Positions 23,840 through 32,482 of a stretch of 64,000 nt of DNA are shown here, in pieces (the first letter of the stretch is position 1; each line of letters starts with the position of its first letter). The DNA is from Cellvibrionaceae bacterium. GTDB lineage: Bacteria > Pseudomonadota > Gammaproteobacteria > Pseudomonadales > Cellvibrionaceae. The stretch covers positions 62,001-126,000 of the forward strand of contig JAGKWU010000008.1 of the NCBI GenBank assembly GCA_021151695.1, written 5' to 3'. Below the pieces are notes generated by a model that searched no databases, was not told the origin of the DNA, and was given only the letters and a program-made list of their open reading frames with translations. A program made the position numbers and the translations under genes.

Positions 23840-24871
23840 ATGTCGAACTCTACTCTCGTTAATCGCCGTATCCTTCTCAACGCCCATCCCACTGGCTTGC
23901 CCAAACCTACTGATTTTCGCCTTGAAGAGGTGCCCGTACCGGCGCTGCAAGACGGCCAATTGCTGCTGCGCACCGAGTGGCTCTCACTCGACCCTTACAT
24001 GCGCAACCTGATGGAAAAAGTCGGGCCCGGCTATGCCGACCCTGTGCCGCTGGGTCAAACCATGGTGGGCGGGACTGTTTCGTGTGTGGTTGAGTCGCGT
24101 CATCCCCAATTTGCGGCGGGCGACCTGGTGCTTTCTTATGTGGGTTGGCAGGATTATGCCGTATCCGATGGCGCTGGTCTGATTCAGCTGGGCGATATGG
24201 CAAAGCCTTCACAAGCCTTGGGCGGCTTGGGAATGCCCGGTTTTACGGCCTATGCGGGTCTTTTGGATATTGGCCAACCCAAAGCTGGTGAGACGTTGGT
24301 GGTCGCTGCGGCGACGGGCGGTGTGGGCTCCATGGTTGGGCAAATTGCCAAGCTTAAAGGCCTGCGTGTGGTGGGTATTGCCGGCGGCGCCGACAAGTGT
24401 CGTTATGCCGTGCAAGAGCTGGGTTTTGATGCTTGCATTGATCACCGCGATCCCAAGTTTGCGGAACAATTGGCTGCCGCTTGTCCGAAAGGAATCGATA
24501 TTTATTTCGAGAATGTCGGCGGCGCCGTCTTTGATGCGGTGATGCCGCTGCTCAATCTCCGTGCCCGCGTACCTGTGTGCGGCTTTATCTCCCACTATAA
24601 CGAAAAGGGTATGTTCGAGGGCCCGGATCGCCTGCCCAAGTGGATGGCGACACTCCTGCCCAAGCGTGTGCGCATGCAGGGCTTCATTGTTTTTGATTAC
24701 TATGGGACTCACTACTACGAGGAATTCCAGCGCGATATGGCAGCCTGGATTGCCGAAGGCAATGTCAAATTCAAAGAGGATGTGATTGAGGGATTGGAGG
24801 CTGCGCCGGAGGCTTTTATCGGCCTTTTGCAAGGTAAGAACTTTGGCAAATTAGTCGTGCATGTTAGCTAA
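23840..24871 (+). CDS. curA: NADPH-dependent curcumin-reductase-like MDR oxidoreductase
   Basis: This 343-residue zinc-independent medium-chain reductase is strongly similar to E. coli CurA (YncB). It has SLDPYMR, GMPGFTAYAGLLDIGQPK, the nucleotide-binding AAATGGVGSMVGQIAKLKG, YFENVGGAVFDAV, and the C-terminal FIGLLQGKNFGK. It reduces the double bond of alpha,beta-unsaturated ketones. It is cytoplasmic. A 20-bp direct repeat begins within the last codons (24858). Located inside the split his region, between hisA and hisF. Confidence 0.93.
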   Translation: MSNSTLVNRRILLNAHPTGLPKPTDFRLEEVPVPALQDGQLLLRTEWLSLDPYMRNLMEKVGPGYADPVPLGQTMVGGTVSCVVESRHPQFAAGDLVLSYVGWQDYAVSDGAGLIQLGDMAKPSQALGGLGMPGFTAYAGLLDIGQPKAGETLVVAAATGGVGSMVGQIAKLKGLRVVGIAGGADKCRYAVQELGFDACIDHRDPKFAEQLAAACPKGIDIYFENVGGAVFDAVMPLLNLRARVPVCGFISHYNEKGMFEGPDRLPKWMATLLPKRVRMQGFIVFDYYGTHYYEEFQRDMAAWIAEGNVKFKEDVIEGLEAAPEAFIGLLQGKNFGKLVVHVS

Positions 24872-24977
24872 TTTGTACCTGCATGTTAGCTAATTTGTAA
24901 AAGTTACGCTCGTAAAAAAGCCCCGGCATTTTTCAATACCGGGGCTTTTTTATAGCAACGTGTTTTATAGCAACGTG
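24858..24977. repeat. Two short tandem duplications flanking a terminator
   Basis: A 20-bp unit (24858-24877) that includes the curA stop region is repeated after 2 bases (24880-24899). A 15-bp unit is duplicated with no gap (24948-24962, 24963-24977), just before the minus-strand PEP-CTERM stop codon. A terminator lies between the two duplications. Confidence 0.8.
24914..24951. terminator. Bidirectional terminator
   Basis: AAAAAAGCCCCGG (24914-24926) and CCGGGGCTTTTTT (24939-24951) pair perfectly between the convergent curA and PEP-CTERM genes. Confidence 0.92.
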
Positions 24978-24981
24978 CTAA

Positions 24982-25566
24982 TTAAGCCTTGCGCGCTCTT
25001 CTTGCAGCAAAGCCCAACAGGCCCAAGCCGAGCAGAGCCAGTGGTGCTGGTTCTGGCAGAGCAGTTGGGTTGGTAGCTGTGTCTACGCCGTCCAACCACA
25101 GGCTCCACTTGTGGCCCATGTTGCCGTGGCTTGCTGGTTGGTTCCAGTTTTCCAGAGCAATTGGAGTTTGGCTGTCGAATTGGAAGCCGTCAGCCAAATT
25201 GTTGGTTACAGCGAAGTTGTTGAAAGTAGCAACGGTGAAGATGTAGTTGCCAGCAGCCAGGTTGGCGAACTGCAAGCCTGAGTCGTACCAGGTTTGGGTA
25301 GATGGGTTGATGCTGGCGTCATCATCGTTTTGGCCAACGAGAGTGCCATCAGCAGTCCACAGGGCAGTGATGGGGTCAAAGTTGGTGGCTGATTGGAAAG
25401 AGTCAGTCCATACGCGCACGTTGGTAGCATCGGCGCCTACCGAGAAATAGGTGTAAATAACGTCGTTGTGGTTTGCGATTTCGCCGTTAAAGTGGAACAG
25501 GGCAGCGTTTGCATAACCAGCGGTAGACAACAGAGCAGCAGCTACCAGAGAAGTAATTTTTTTCAT
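24982..25566 (-). CDS. PEP-CTERM protein, DVUA0089-like
   Basis: This 194-residue secreted protein has a signal peptide (MKKITSLVAAALLSTAGYANA), a beta-sandwich body of the pre-peptidase C-terminal/DVUA0089 type (NHNDVIYTYFSVG, LWTADGTLVGQNDDD, LAAGNYIFTVATF) and a PEP-CTERM tail: L-P-E-P, ALLGLGLLGFA, then RRARKA. It is probably surface or exopolysaccharide associated after exosortase processing. The start at 25566 was preferred over 25590 because it begins the signal peptide; AAGGAAAAA precedes it. Confidence 0.88.
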   Translation of the reverse strand: MKKITSLVAAALLSTAGYANAALFHFNGEIANHNDVIYTYFSVGADATNVRVWTDSFQSATNFDPITALWTADGTLVGQNDDDASINPSTQTWYDSGLQFANLAAGNYIFTVATFNNFAVTNNLADGFQFDSQTPIALENWNQPASHGNMGHKWSLWLDGVDTATNPTALPEPAPLALLGLGLLGFAARRARKA

Positions 25567-25813
25567 GGCAAATTTTTCCTTTAACATCAATTAGAGTGAA
25601 AAGAAGTTTCCCTCATGGAAACTCCAGTGGCATCAATTAGCAATTCTTGAACCAAGTATTTTTGTCTTTAAAATCAACTCGTTATATTGGTTGATTTTTT
25701 AAGATGTAAAAAAAGCCGACGTCAAAAATAACAAAATCCATTTTTTGTGGGTTGTCCCGCGATTTGTATTCGGTGGTGATGTTGTTGGGCTTAATAATTT
25801 ATGAAAGGAAAAC

Positions 25814-26680
25814 ATGTTGTGTAGTTGCAGATTTATCGTTGCTTTATGTCTGTTGGGGTTGTCCTCTCTTGGGAGTGCCGCGCCTCGGCCTTTCGCGCTC
25901 GACAATACGCAGGTCATCGATTTTCAGGCGCAAGCCAACGGCAAGGATTACGAAATTTATGTGCGCTTGCCCGATAGTTACGATAAAAATCCCACCAAGA
26001 AATTTCCGCTGGTACTACTCACCGATGGCTATTACGCCTTCCCTCTGCTGAGTGCGATCAATTGGCGGATGAGTGAGCGCCATAGCGATTATCAGCAATC
26101 GATTATCGTGGGGATCTCCTACTCTAAAGGCGATGACATCAATGACAGCCGCACACGGGATTTCACCCCGACTCGCTCCCGGGAGACGTTCAATAGTGAT
26201 TCAGCCCAGGCGCTCTCGGGTGGCGCGGCGCGCTATATGGCCTTTTTGGGCGAAGAGCTTTTGCCCTATTTGCAGGGTCACTATCGGGTAGATAACACCA
26301 AAAAGATTTTCGCCGGGCACTCTTTTGGCGGTTTGCTGGCCACCTACATGCTGTTTACCCAACCGCAATTGTTTGACTATTACCTGATTGGTAGCCCCTC
26401 TCTGTGGTATGACAACAAGGTGATGTTCAAGCTGGAATCTAACTATGCCAAAACTCACAAAGACCTTGCGGCCAGGGTATTTATGGCAACGGGTGCAGAG
26501 GAGGATGAGCCCGCCCACGGCATGGTACAAAACATGTTTGCGCTGGAAAAAGCCTTGCAGTCACGGCGTTATCCCGGCCTGACACTCAAGGTCAAAAGCC
26601 TGCCGGAAGAAGGGCATTTATCCGGCTATCCGGCTTTTATCACCCAGGGATTGCTCTGGGCGCTACCGCCGTCCAAATAG
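25814..26680 (+). CDS. Secreted esterase, alpha/beta hydrolase of the Fes/esterase D type
   Basis: This 288-residue protein has a signal peptide (about 1-22) and a nucleophile elbow G-H-S170-F-G-G. VRLPDSYDKN and FPLVLLTDGYY match the family; the C-terminal EEGHLSGYP likely carries the catalytic His. IroE/Fes and feruloyl or acetyl esterases share this fold; the location beside an SGNH esterase favours carbohydrate or phenolic ester removal, which is an inference. AAGGAAAA precedes the ATG. Confidence 0.83.
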   Translation: MLCSCRFIVALCLLGLSSLGSAAPRPFALDNTQVIDFQAQANGKDYEIYVRLPDSYDKNPTKKFPLVLLTDGYYAFPLLSAINWRMSERHSDYQQSIIVGISYSKGDDINDSRTRDFTPTRSRETFNSDSAQALSGGAARYMAFLGEELLPYLQGHYRVDNTKKIFAGHSFGGLLATYMLFTQPQLFDYYLIGSPSLWYDNKVMFKLESNYAKTHKDLAARVFMATGAEEDEPAHGMVQNMFALEKALQSRRYPGLTLKVKSLPEEGHLSGYPAFITQGLLWALPPSK

Positions 26681-26797
26681 TCTGGATTGTGGTTATAGCG
26701 AATTCTCTTCTACACTCATGCAAATGCCTGTAGCCGGTTACATGCTGGCTGGGGCTATTTCCCAACTATTCGAATAACACCCGTTGCGAGAATCACT

Positions 26798-27544
26798 ATG
26801 AGAAACCTGTTAATCCTAGGCGCGCTCGCCCTGACACTGCTGGCTGGTTGCGCCACTGGCGGTGCCGCCAAAAAATCCCCCTTTCCTGCCAGCGTCACCA
26901 AGCCGCGCATCATGATCGTGGGGGATTCCATCTCCGCCGGGCCCGGTTGTTATAAAAAATACCTGGTCAAAAATCTCCACGACAATGGCATCAGTAACTT
27001 TGAATTTGTCGGTCAGTACACAGACGATTGCGGAGGCGGCGTACGCCACAGCGCGGTGAGCTGTTCCAGCACGACAAATTACCTGGCCACGGACTTCACC
27101 CTGCCCAATTGCTTTAAAGAGAAAGTCTTCCCCGGCATGGAAACCCTGGTTAAAACCCACAAGCCTGATTTGATCATGATGCAGTTGGGCGTGAACGACG
27201 TCTGGGGCGGGACGCCCTTGCCGCAGATACTGGCAAATTACGAAAAGCTGATCGCCATAGCGCGTACCGAGAATCCCCGGGTTGTCATCGCCCTGGCGCA
27301 AATCCAGAAAATCATTCCCGATAACTGTAAGAACCAGAACCGTTACCAGGAGGCAGAGGCTTTGGTAAATGCCGTGCCGACCTGGGCCAAAAAGGTGAGT
27401 ACCAAACAATCGCCAGTATTAGTGGCTGACCTCTGGACCAATTCTGATCCGCAACAGGCGCCAGATTGTGTGCATCCAGGTGAAGAGGGCGCCAAGCGTA
27501 TGGGCCTGAACTGGTACAACGCGCTCAAGGATATCTTGAAGTAG
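26798..27544 (+). CDS. SGNH/GDSL esterase lipoprotein
   Basis: This 248-residue lipoprotein (lipobox L-L-A-G-C near residue 18) has an SGNH hydrolase fold: G-D-S44-I-S-A-G (block I), LGVND (block III) and D-C-V-H-P-G (catalytic Asp and His). The arrangement resembles CE3-type carbohydrate acetyl esterases; the substrate is not proven. Six or more cysteines in the body suggest disulphides. The outer-membrane anchor would place it in the periplasm. Followed by hisF after 94 bases. Confidence 0.86.
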   Translation: MRNLLILGALALTLLAGCATGGAAKKSPFPASVTKPRIMIVGDSISAGPGCYKKYLVKNLHDNGISNFEFVGQYTDDCGGGVRHSAVSCSSTTNYLATDFTLPNCFKEKVFPGMETLVKTHKPDLIMMQLGVNDVWGGTPLPQILANYEKLIAIARTENPRVVIALAQIQKIIPDNCKNQNRYQEAEALVNAVPTWAKKVSTKQSPVLVADLWTNSDPQQAPDCVHPGEEGAKRMGLNWYNALKDILK

Positions 27545-27638
27545 CGCCTTCGGTGTGCCGGCCGGATTGGCGCTCGCTGATCCGGCCAATCCGCGTTAAA
27601 ATGCCCGCCTGATTTTCCTGCCCCCTGTTGAGATTTGT

Positions 27639-28412
27639 ATGGCCCTCGCAAAACGTATCATCCCCTGCCTTGATGTGGACAATGGCCGCGTGGTCAAAGG
27701 CGTTAACTTTGTGGACATCCGCGATGCGGGCGATCCGGTTGAAATTGCCAAGCGCTACAACCTGGAAGGTGCCGACGAGATCACTTTCCTCGACATTACC
27801 GCCACCCACGAAGGTCGCGACACTACGGTGCATACAGTGGAAAAGATCGCCGGCGAAGTGTTTATCCCACTCACCGTGGGCGGTGGCATTCGCACTGTAG
27901 ACGATATTCGCACCATGCTGAATGCCGGTGCCGACAAAGTGGGTATCAATTCCGCCGCTGTGTTCAACCCCGATTTTGTGAAGGCAGCGTCCGACCGTTT
28001 TGGCGCCCAGTGCATAGTGGTTGCGATTGACGCTAAAAAGGTGAGCAAAGAAGGCGAGGAGCCGCGCTGGGAGATTTTCACTCACGGTGGGCGCAAGCCA
28101 ACGGGTATCAATGCGGTTGAGTGGGCAATCAAGATGGCGGAATACGGCGCCGGAGAGATCCTGCTTACCAGCATGGACGGTGACGGCACCAAGAAGGGCT
28201 ATGACCTGGGCGTAACCCGGGCTATCAGCGATGCCGTTCCTGTTCCAGTGATTGCCTCCGGCGGTGTGGGCAACCTGCAACACCTGGTAGATGGTGTAAC
28301 TGAGGGTCGCGCCGACGCTGTGCTGGCGGCCAGTATCTTCCACTTCCGCGAATACACGGTACCGCAAGCCAAGGCGTTTATGCGTGAGCACGGCATCGAA
28401 GTGCGTCTCTAA
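27639..28412 (+). CDS. hisF: Imidazole glycerol phosphate synthase, cyclase subunit
   Basis: This 257-residue TIM barrel converts PRFAR and ammonia from HisH to IGP and AICAR. It has the catalytic Asp in IPCLDVDNGRV, the second in LTSMDGDGTK, and phosphate loops VGGGIRT and ASGGVGN. It is separated from hisA by four other genes. Confidence 0.97.
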   Translation: MALAKRIIPCLDVDNGRVVKGVNFVDIRDAGDPVEIAKRYNLEGADEITFLDITATHEGRDTTVHTVEKIAGEVFIPLTVGGGIRTVDDIRTMLNAGADKVGINSAAVFNPDFVKAASDRFGAQCIVVAIDAKKVSKEGEEPRWEIFTHGGRKPTGINAVEWAIKMAEYGAGEILLTSMDGDGTKKGYDLGVTRAISDAVPVPVIASGGVGNLQHLVDGVTEGRADAVLAASIFHFREYTVPQAKAFMREHGIEVRL

Positions 28413-28431
28413 CCCGTAAACGGCACGCAGT

Positions 28432-28458
28432 AAAAAGGGCGCTCAAGGCGCCCTTTTT
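28432..28458. terminator. hisF terminator
   Basis: AAAAAGGGCGC (28432-28442) pairs with GCGCCCTTTTT (28448-28458) around TCAAG, followed by a T. Confidence 0.92.
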
Positions 28459-28486
28459 TATGTTCAATGGTTACTGCTTTGCGCTA

Positions 28487-28711
28487 TTAAGCGGCGCGGT
28501 ACTGCTTGAGTATATCGGCCACTTTAGGCTCGGAAGCGCAGATAAAATCGATAAACTCACCTACACCAACTTCGGCATCTTCACGGCTGTCGAAGGGGCC
28601 AATGTCCACGCCTTCGCGGGTGCTGTAGTACCAGTAATTGTCTTTTTGAAGGAAGCGCCCTTTACGAGATGGAATTGCGCCTGCTTCACCACTGCGATTT
28701 TCTATAGCCAT
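28487..28711 (-). CDS. Small DUF6316-like protein
   Basis: This 74-residue cytoplasmic protein has YWYYSTREGVDIGPFDSREDAEVG, the signature of small conserved gammaproteobacterial proteins (DUF6316) of unknown role. The motif resembles the 'GYF-like' reading of a tetrapeptide-type domain. It is convergent with hisF. Confidence 0.75.
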   Translation of the reverse strand: MAIENRSGEAGAIPSRKGRFLQKDNYWYYSTREGVDIGPFDSREDAEVGVGEFIDFICASEPKVADILKQYRAA

Positions 28712-28915
28712 TGTAAATTCCTCTGTGATTACGAGCTGCTTTGCAGCGAACTTTCCCTATTAAAGGCCGGCCTTGATTAAAGACCACGCGGTTAAGCCGA
28801 CCGATGAATCCCCATGCGGGAATTGTTGGCCGGGCATTTGAAATACTGTGCCGACCGATTATAAACACTAACAACTATCACTAAATATATTTAGTCGAGA
28901 TTAGCTGAAGACTGG

Positions 28916-29812
28916 CTAATAGCCAAAAAGTTGCCCGTAAATCATATCAGCAACGTCATTGAAATCAACCGTTGACGTCTGCGGCCAATGAAATAGCGGG
29001 AGCGCCGGACAAAACCCGATGGCAGGTGGTTTGGTTGCCAATATTCTGGGCCCGGTGCCGGGTAAGCGTGTCAGCTGGGAGGCAAATACCAGACGGATGT
29101 TGGCTTGGTCCAGCAGGGGTTCGATATTCTCAAGCAGTTGCATAGTCGCCGGGTAGGGATGGCCAATCGCCAGGGCGCTGCCCTGCTTATGGGCCAATTG
29201 GAAGGCGCGCTCCAACTGGCGGCGTATTTCTGCGGGTTCTATCACATCATCCAGGAATACATCGCGCTTGTAGCTGGGTACGCCCGATTGCTCGGCTGCG
29301 TTTTGCGCCTGGGTGAATGGACTGGTGCGGCTATCGATAAAGTAGAGTTGGCGGTCCGCCAACTCATCCATCACCCAGGCCATGGTTTGCGCATCCTGGG
29401 TAAGCTTGCTGCCCATATGGTTGTTGACGCCGCGCACCAGCGGCAGGCTGGCGAGGTCGGCGCGCACAGTGGCTTGCACGGCTGCCTGCTCCATTCCGGT
29501 GGTAAGGCCGCCCTTGCCCAGCGGCATATTGTGTACATTGCTCATGGGCAGATGCAGCATCAATTCTTTGCCGCGCTCATGGGCGATTTGGGCGATCTGA
29601 TTACCGTGGGGAGTGAAGGGCAATATAGCGAGGGTGAACTGGCCGGAAAGGCGCGCAGCGCGCTCGCTCTGGACAAGGTTGTAGCCTATATCGTCGATGA
29701 TAATGGCCAGTCGCGCCTGCTCAGCCCATGTGTTGGCACCAAAGCCGAGCGCACACAGAGCGCACCAGAGGCCAGCCAAGGAGCTGATCAGGTTGCGCCG
29801 GCGCCCGTGCAT
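28916..29812 (-). CDS. yibQ: YibQ-type divergent polysaccharide deacetylase
   Basis: This 298-residue secreted protein has a signal peptide (about 1-30) and the divergent polysaccharide-deacetylase (DUF610) fold: IIIDDIGYN at the first beta-strand, FAILPFTPH-like segment, MLHLPM, VNNHMGS and FIDSRTS. It is common next to ctpA and envC in gammaproteobacteria, with a suspected cell-envelope role. The ATG follows the ctpA TAA directly (TAAATG), so translation is coupled. Confidence 0.92.
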   Translation of the reverse strand: MHGRRRNLISSLAGLWCALCALGFGANTWAEQARLAIIIDDIGYNLVQSERAARLSGQFTLAILPFTPHGNQIAQIAHERGKELMLHLPMSNVHNMPLGKGGLTTGMEQAAVQATVRADLASLPLVRGVNNHMGSKLTQDAQTMAWVMDELADRQLYFIDSRTSPFTQAQNAAEQSGVPSYKRDVFLDDVIEPAEIRRQLERAFQLAHKQGSALAIGHPYPATMQLLENIEPLLDQANIRLVFASQLTRLPGTGPRILATKPPAIGFCPALPLFHWPQTSTVDFNDVADMIYGQLFGY

Positions 29813-31174
29813 TTATTGGGGATTGCCTTTGGTTTCTGTGGTGGGGGTTCGTTTGGTGTCCTCGGCAGGTGCCTGCTGTTGACCGAGAATGTGCATGCCC
29901 TTAAGCAGGTTGACCGCGTCCAGCACCTGGTTGTCTTTGAGGATATCGTCGTTGATGCTGGCTTCGCGCTCGCGGCGGCCGCCAATTTCAACGCCCTCAC
30001 GGTTGTTGAGGTGGCCCGCCAGGTCGGCTTCCGAGACTACGGCTTTGTCGCCCAGGGCGCCGCTGCTTTTCTCGAGACGTACATCGGGGTCTATGCCGCG
30101 GGCCTGAATGGAGCGTCCGTTGGGGGTGTAGTAGAGCGCAGTGGTGAGTTTGATGGCGCGGTCTTCGGTGATGGGGATAACTGTCTGCACCGAGCCTTTA
30201 CCAAAACTGCGCGTGCCCATGATGACGGCGCGTTTGTGATCCTGCAGTGCGCCGGCGACTATCTCGGAGGCTGAGGCGGAGCCGCTATTGATCAGCACCA
30301 CCAGAGGCAGGCCGCCAGTGATATCGCCGGGGTTAGCATTGTATTTGGTGTTGCTGTTATCCATGCGGCCCTGGGTGTAAACCACCAGCCCGGTATCGAG
30401 GAAAGCATCGGCCACTTCAACGGAGGATTGCAGCACGCCGCCCGGGTTGTTGCGCAAATCCAGGATCAAGCCGCGGGTTTTGGGGTGCAAGCGCAGGTTG
30501 TCGCGCAGCCGCTCGCTAAAGTCCTTGCCGGTGTTGGATTGGAATTGGGCGATGCGCACATAGAGATAATCGTCGGCGACGGGTTTGACGCTCACGCTTT
30601 GTACATGGATCAGGTCGCGCATCAAGGTGACTTCGATAGGATCATCCACACCTTTGCGGTTGAGGCTCAGCTTAATGGGGCTGTCTTTTGGGCCGCGCAT
30701 CAGGCGAGTCGCATCCGTAAGGGTTTTGCCCTTCATGGGCTGGTCGTCGATGCGTACGATAATATCGCCCGGCTTGATGCCGGCTTTTTGCGAGGGCGAA
30801 CCGTCCAGCGGGGTGATGACCTTGATCACCCCGTCATCCACGCCCACCTCCAAACCCACACCGCCAAACTCGCCACTAGTCGTCGCTTGCAACTCGGCAT
30901 AGGCCTCTTTATCGAGATAGGCCGAGTGCGGGTCCAGCTCGGCAATCATGCCTTTGATGGCGTATTCGAGCAGCTTGGAATCGCTCAGTTCTTCCACATA
31001 ACCTGTGCGCACATGGTCGTAAGCGCGCGTAAAGGTGCGCAGCTCATCCAGTGGCAACAGGCCCTCATCCTGCGGTGACTTTTTCTTGTCAGCCGCAACC
31101 GCCGGCAAGCTCAGCGCGAGCAGCAGGGGCAGGGAAAGGGACAGTGAAAGTGTGTGTTTGACGGGCGGGTACAA
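29813..31174 (-). CDS. ctpA: C-terminal processing periplasmic protease (S41)
   Basis: This 453-residue protein has a signal peptide (ending AVA, about residue 28), a PDZ domain (GGVGLEVGVDDGVIKV, GIKPGDIIVRIDDQ) and the S41 catalytic domain with a Ser-Lys pair in NSGSASASEI and SFGKGSVQ. It cleaves C-terminal tails of periplasmic proteins, including peptidoglycan hydrolases in pseudomonads. The start is a TTG with GGAG upstream; no closer ATG gives a signal peptide. The C-terminal tail after about residue 380 is charged and probably disordered. It lies between envC and yibQ. Confidence 0.95.
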   Translation of the reverse strand: MYPPVKHTLSLSLSLPLLLALSLPAVAADKKKSPQDEGLLPLDELRTFTRAYDHVRTGYVEELSDSKLLEYAIKGMIAELDPHSAYLDKEAYAELQATTSGEFGGVGLEVGVDDGVIKVITPLDGSPSQKAGIKPGDIIVRIDDQPMKGKTLTDATRLMRGPKDSPIKLSLNRKGVDDPIEVTLMRDLIHVQSVSVKPVADDYLYVRIAQFQSNTGKDFSERLRDNLRLHPKTRGLILDLRNNPGGVLQSSVEVADAFLDTGLVVYTQGRMDNSNTKYNANPGDITGGLPLVVLINSGSASASEIVAGALQDHKRAVIMGTRSFGKGSVQTVIPITEDRAIKLTTALYYTPNGRSIQARGIDPDVRLEKSSGALGDKAVVSEADLAGHLNNREGVEIGGRREREASINDDILKDNQVLDAVNLLKGMHILGQQQAPAEDTKRTPTTETKGNPQ

Positions 31175-31223
31175 ATCAATTCTCCGAAAAGCGACGTTCC
31201 TGGTTAAATCTGCGCGAAACTGG

Positions 31224-32396
31224 TCAGGAGCGCGCGAGCCACTGGGCCGGGTCTATAGCCTTGCCCTGGTAGCGAATTTCAAAATAGAGGCCGGGTTGGC
31301 TCTGGCCACCGGTATTGCCCACGCTGGCGATAGCTTCGCCCGCTTTGACGGCGTCGCCGGCCTTTTTCAATAAATTCTGGTTGTGGGCGTAAAGGCTGAG
31401 ATAGCCTTCACCGTGATCCACAATCACCAGCAAGCCCTGGCCGCGAAAATAATCGGCAAACACCACCCGGCCATAGTGCACAGCGTTGACCTGCTGGCCC
31501 GAGTTAGCGCTGATCATCACCCCATTCCACTGCAGCTGGCCCTCAATCTGGCTACTGCCAAAACCGTGGGTGATATGGCCCTGGGTCGGCCAGGGCAAGA
31601 GGCCGCGACGGCTGCTGAATTTCTCGCCCGCATTGGGCAGCGGAACATAGCTGGGTGCTGCTGCCAAACTGGTGGAGGCGCGCGCAACTTTTTGCAGCAG
31701 CGCCTGCAACTGGCGGCGATCTTCCTGCATGTCCTGCAGCTCTTTGTCTTTGCTGGAGATGGTGGTATTGATCTTGGCCAGAGTTTGTTTGCGCTGGGAC
31801 TGGGCCTCTTCCAGGCTGGCGCGCTGCTTGTCCAGATCCTGTTTGATGCTGTTCAGCTCTTCGGTTTTCTGGGCGATCTGGGGCTCAAGGTCGTTGAGCT
31901 GGGTGATGGTCTCCATGTACTTCTTCATCTTCTCGGCATGGGCCGCCATGAAGTAGCTGTGATACTTCATCATGCGCGAAATGCGCTCGGGCGACTCCTG
32001 ATTGAGGAAGACTTTGAACTGGGGTTGTTGCCCAAGCTGATAAGCAGCGCGAACCTGCTCAGCGGCTTGGGCTTGCTGCTTTGACCGGGCTTTTTCCAGG
32101 TCGCTGCGCTCTTTTTTGAGATCGTCAATCTGCTTGTTCTGTGAGTCTATATCCTTCTGGATAGTGTCGACTTTCTTCTGCAGATCGCTCATCTGGGTTT
32201 CGGTTTTCTGCAGTTCCTGTTGCACGTTGGTACGCGCGCCCTGCACTTTCTTCAATTCTTTTTGCAGGTCGGCTATGTCTTTTTGCAGTTTTTCCATATC
32301 GGCTTTGTCATCCGACAGGGCCGTGGGAGACAGCAGGAGCGTGCTGGAAAACAGCAGGGGAATGAGCAATCGCAGCATGACATTGGGCGAACGCAT
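31224..32396 (-). CDS. envC: EnvC-type murein hydrolase activator
   Basis: This 390-residue periplasmic protein has a signal peptide, a long coiled coil (about 30-250, dense in K, E, Q, L) and a C-terminal LytM domain. The zinc ligands are not all present (WNGVMI where active enzymes have H-x-G-x-D), as in E. coli EnvC, so it activates amidases rather than cutting peptidoglycan. LYFEIRYQGKAIDPAQWL matches the EnvC C-terminus. Part of the gpmI-envC-ctpA-yibQ series. Confidence 0.93.
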   Translation of the reverse strand: MRSPNVMLRLLIPLLFSSTLLLSPTALSDDKADMEKLQKDIADLQKELKKVQGARTNVQQELQKTETQMSDLQKKVDTIQKDIDSQNKQIDDLKKERSDLEKARSKQQAQAAEQVRAAYQLGQQPQFKVFLNQESPERISRMMKYHSYFMAAHAEKMKKYMETITQLNDLEPQIAQKTEELNSIKQDLDKQRASLEEAQSQRKQTLAKINTTISSKDKELQDMQEDRRQLQALLQKVARASTSLAAAPSYVPLPNAGEKFSSRRGLLPWPTQGHITHGFGSSQIEGQLQWNGVMISANSGQQVNAVHYGRVVFADYFRGQGLLVIVDHGEGYLSLYAHNQNLLKKAGDAVKAGEAIASVGNTGGQSQPGLYFEIRYQGKAIDPAQWLARS

Positions 32397-32482
32397 AGGC
32401 TATCCAACAGGAGTCGTAAGGGTCTTGTTCTCTGGGGGTGATACTTGAGTTCCGGCACCGGTCAGGGTGCCGGAACTCAGAA

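Noticed and set aside
31224..32396. Missing zinc ligands in the LytM domain
   Set aside because: This is normal for EnvC, which activates amidases and does not cut peptidoglycan itself.
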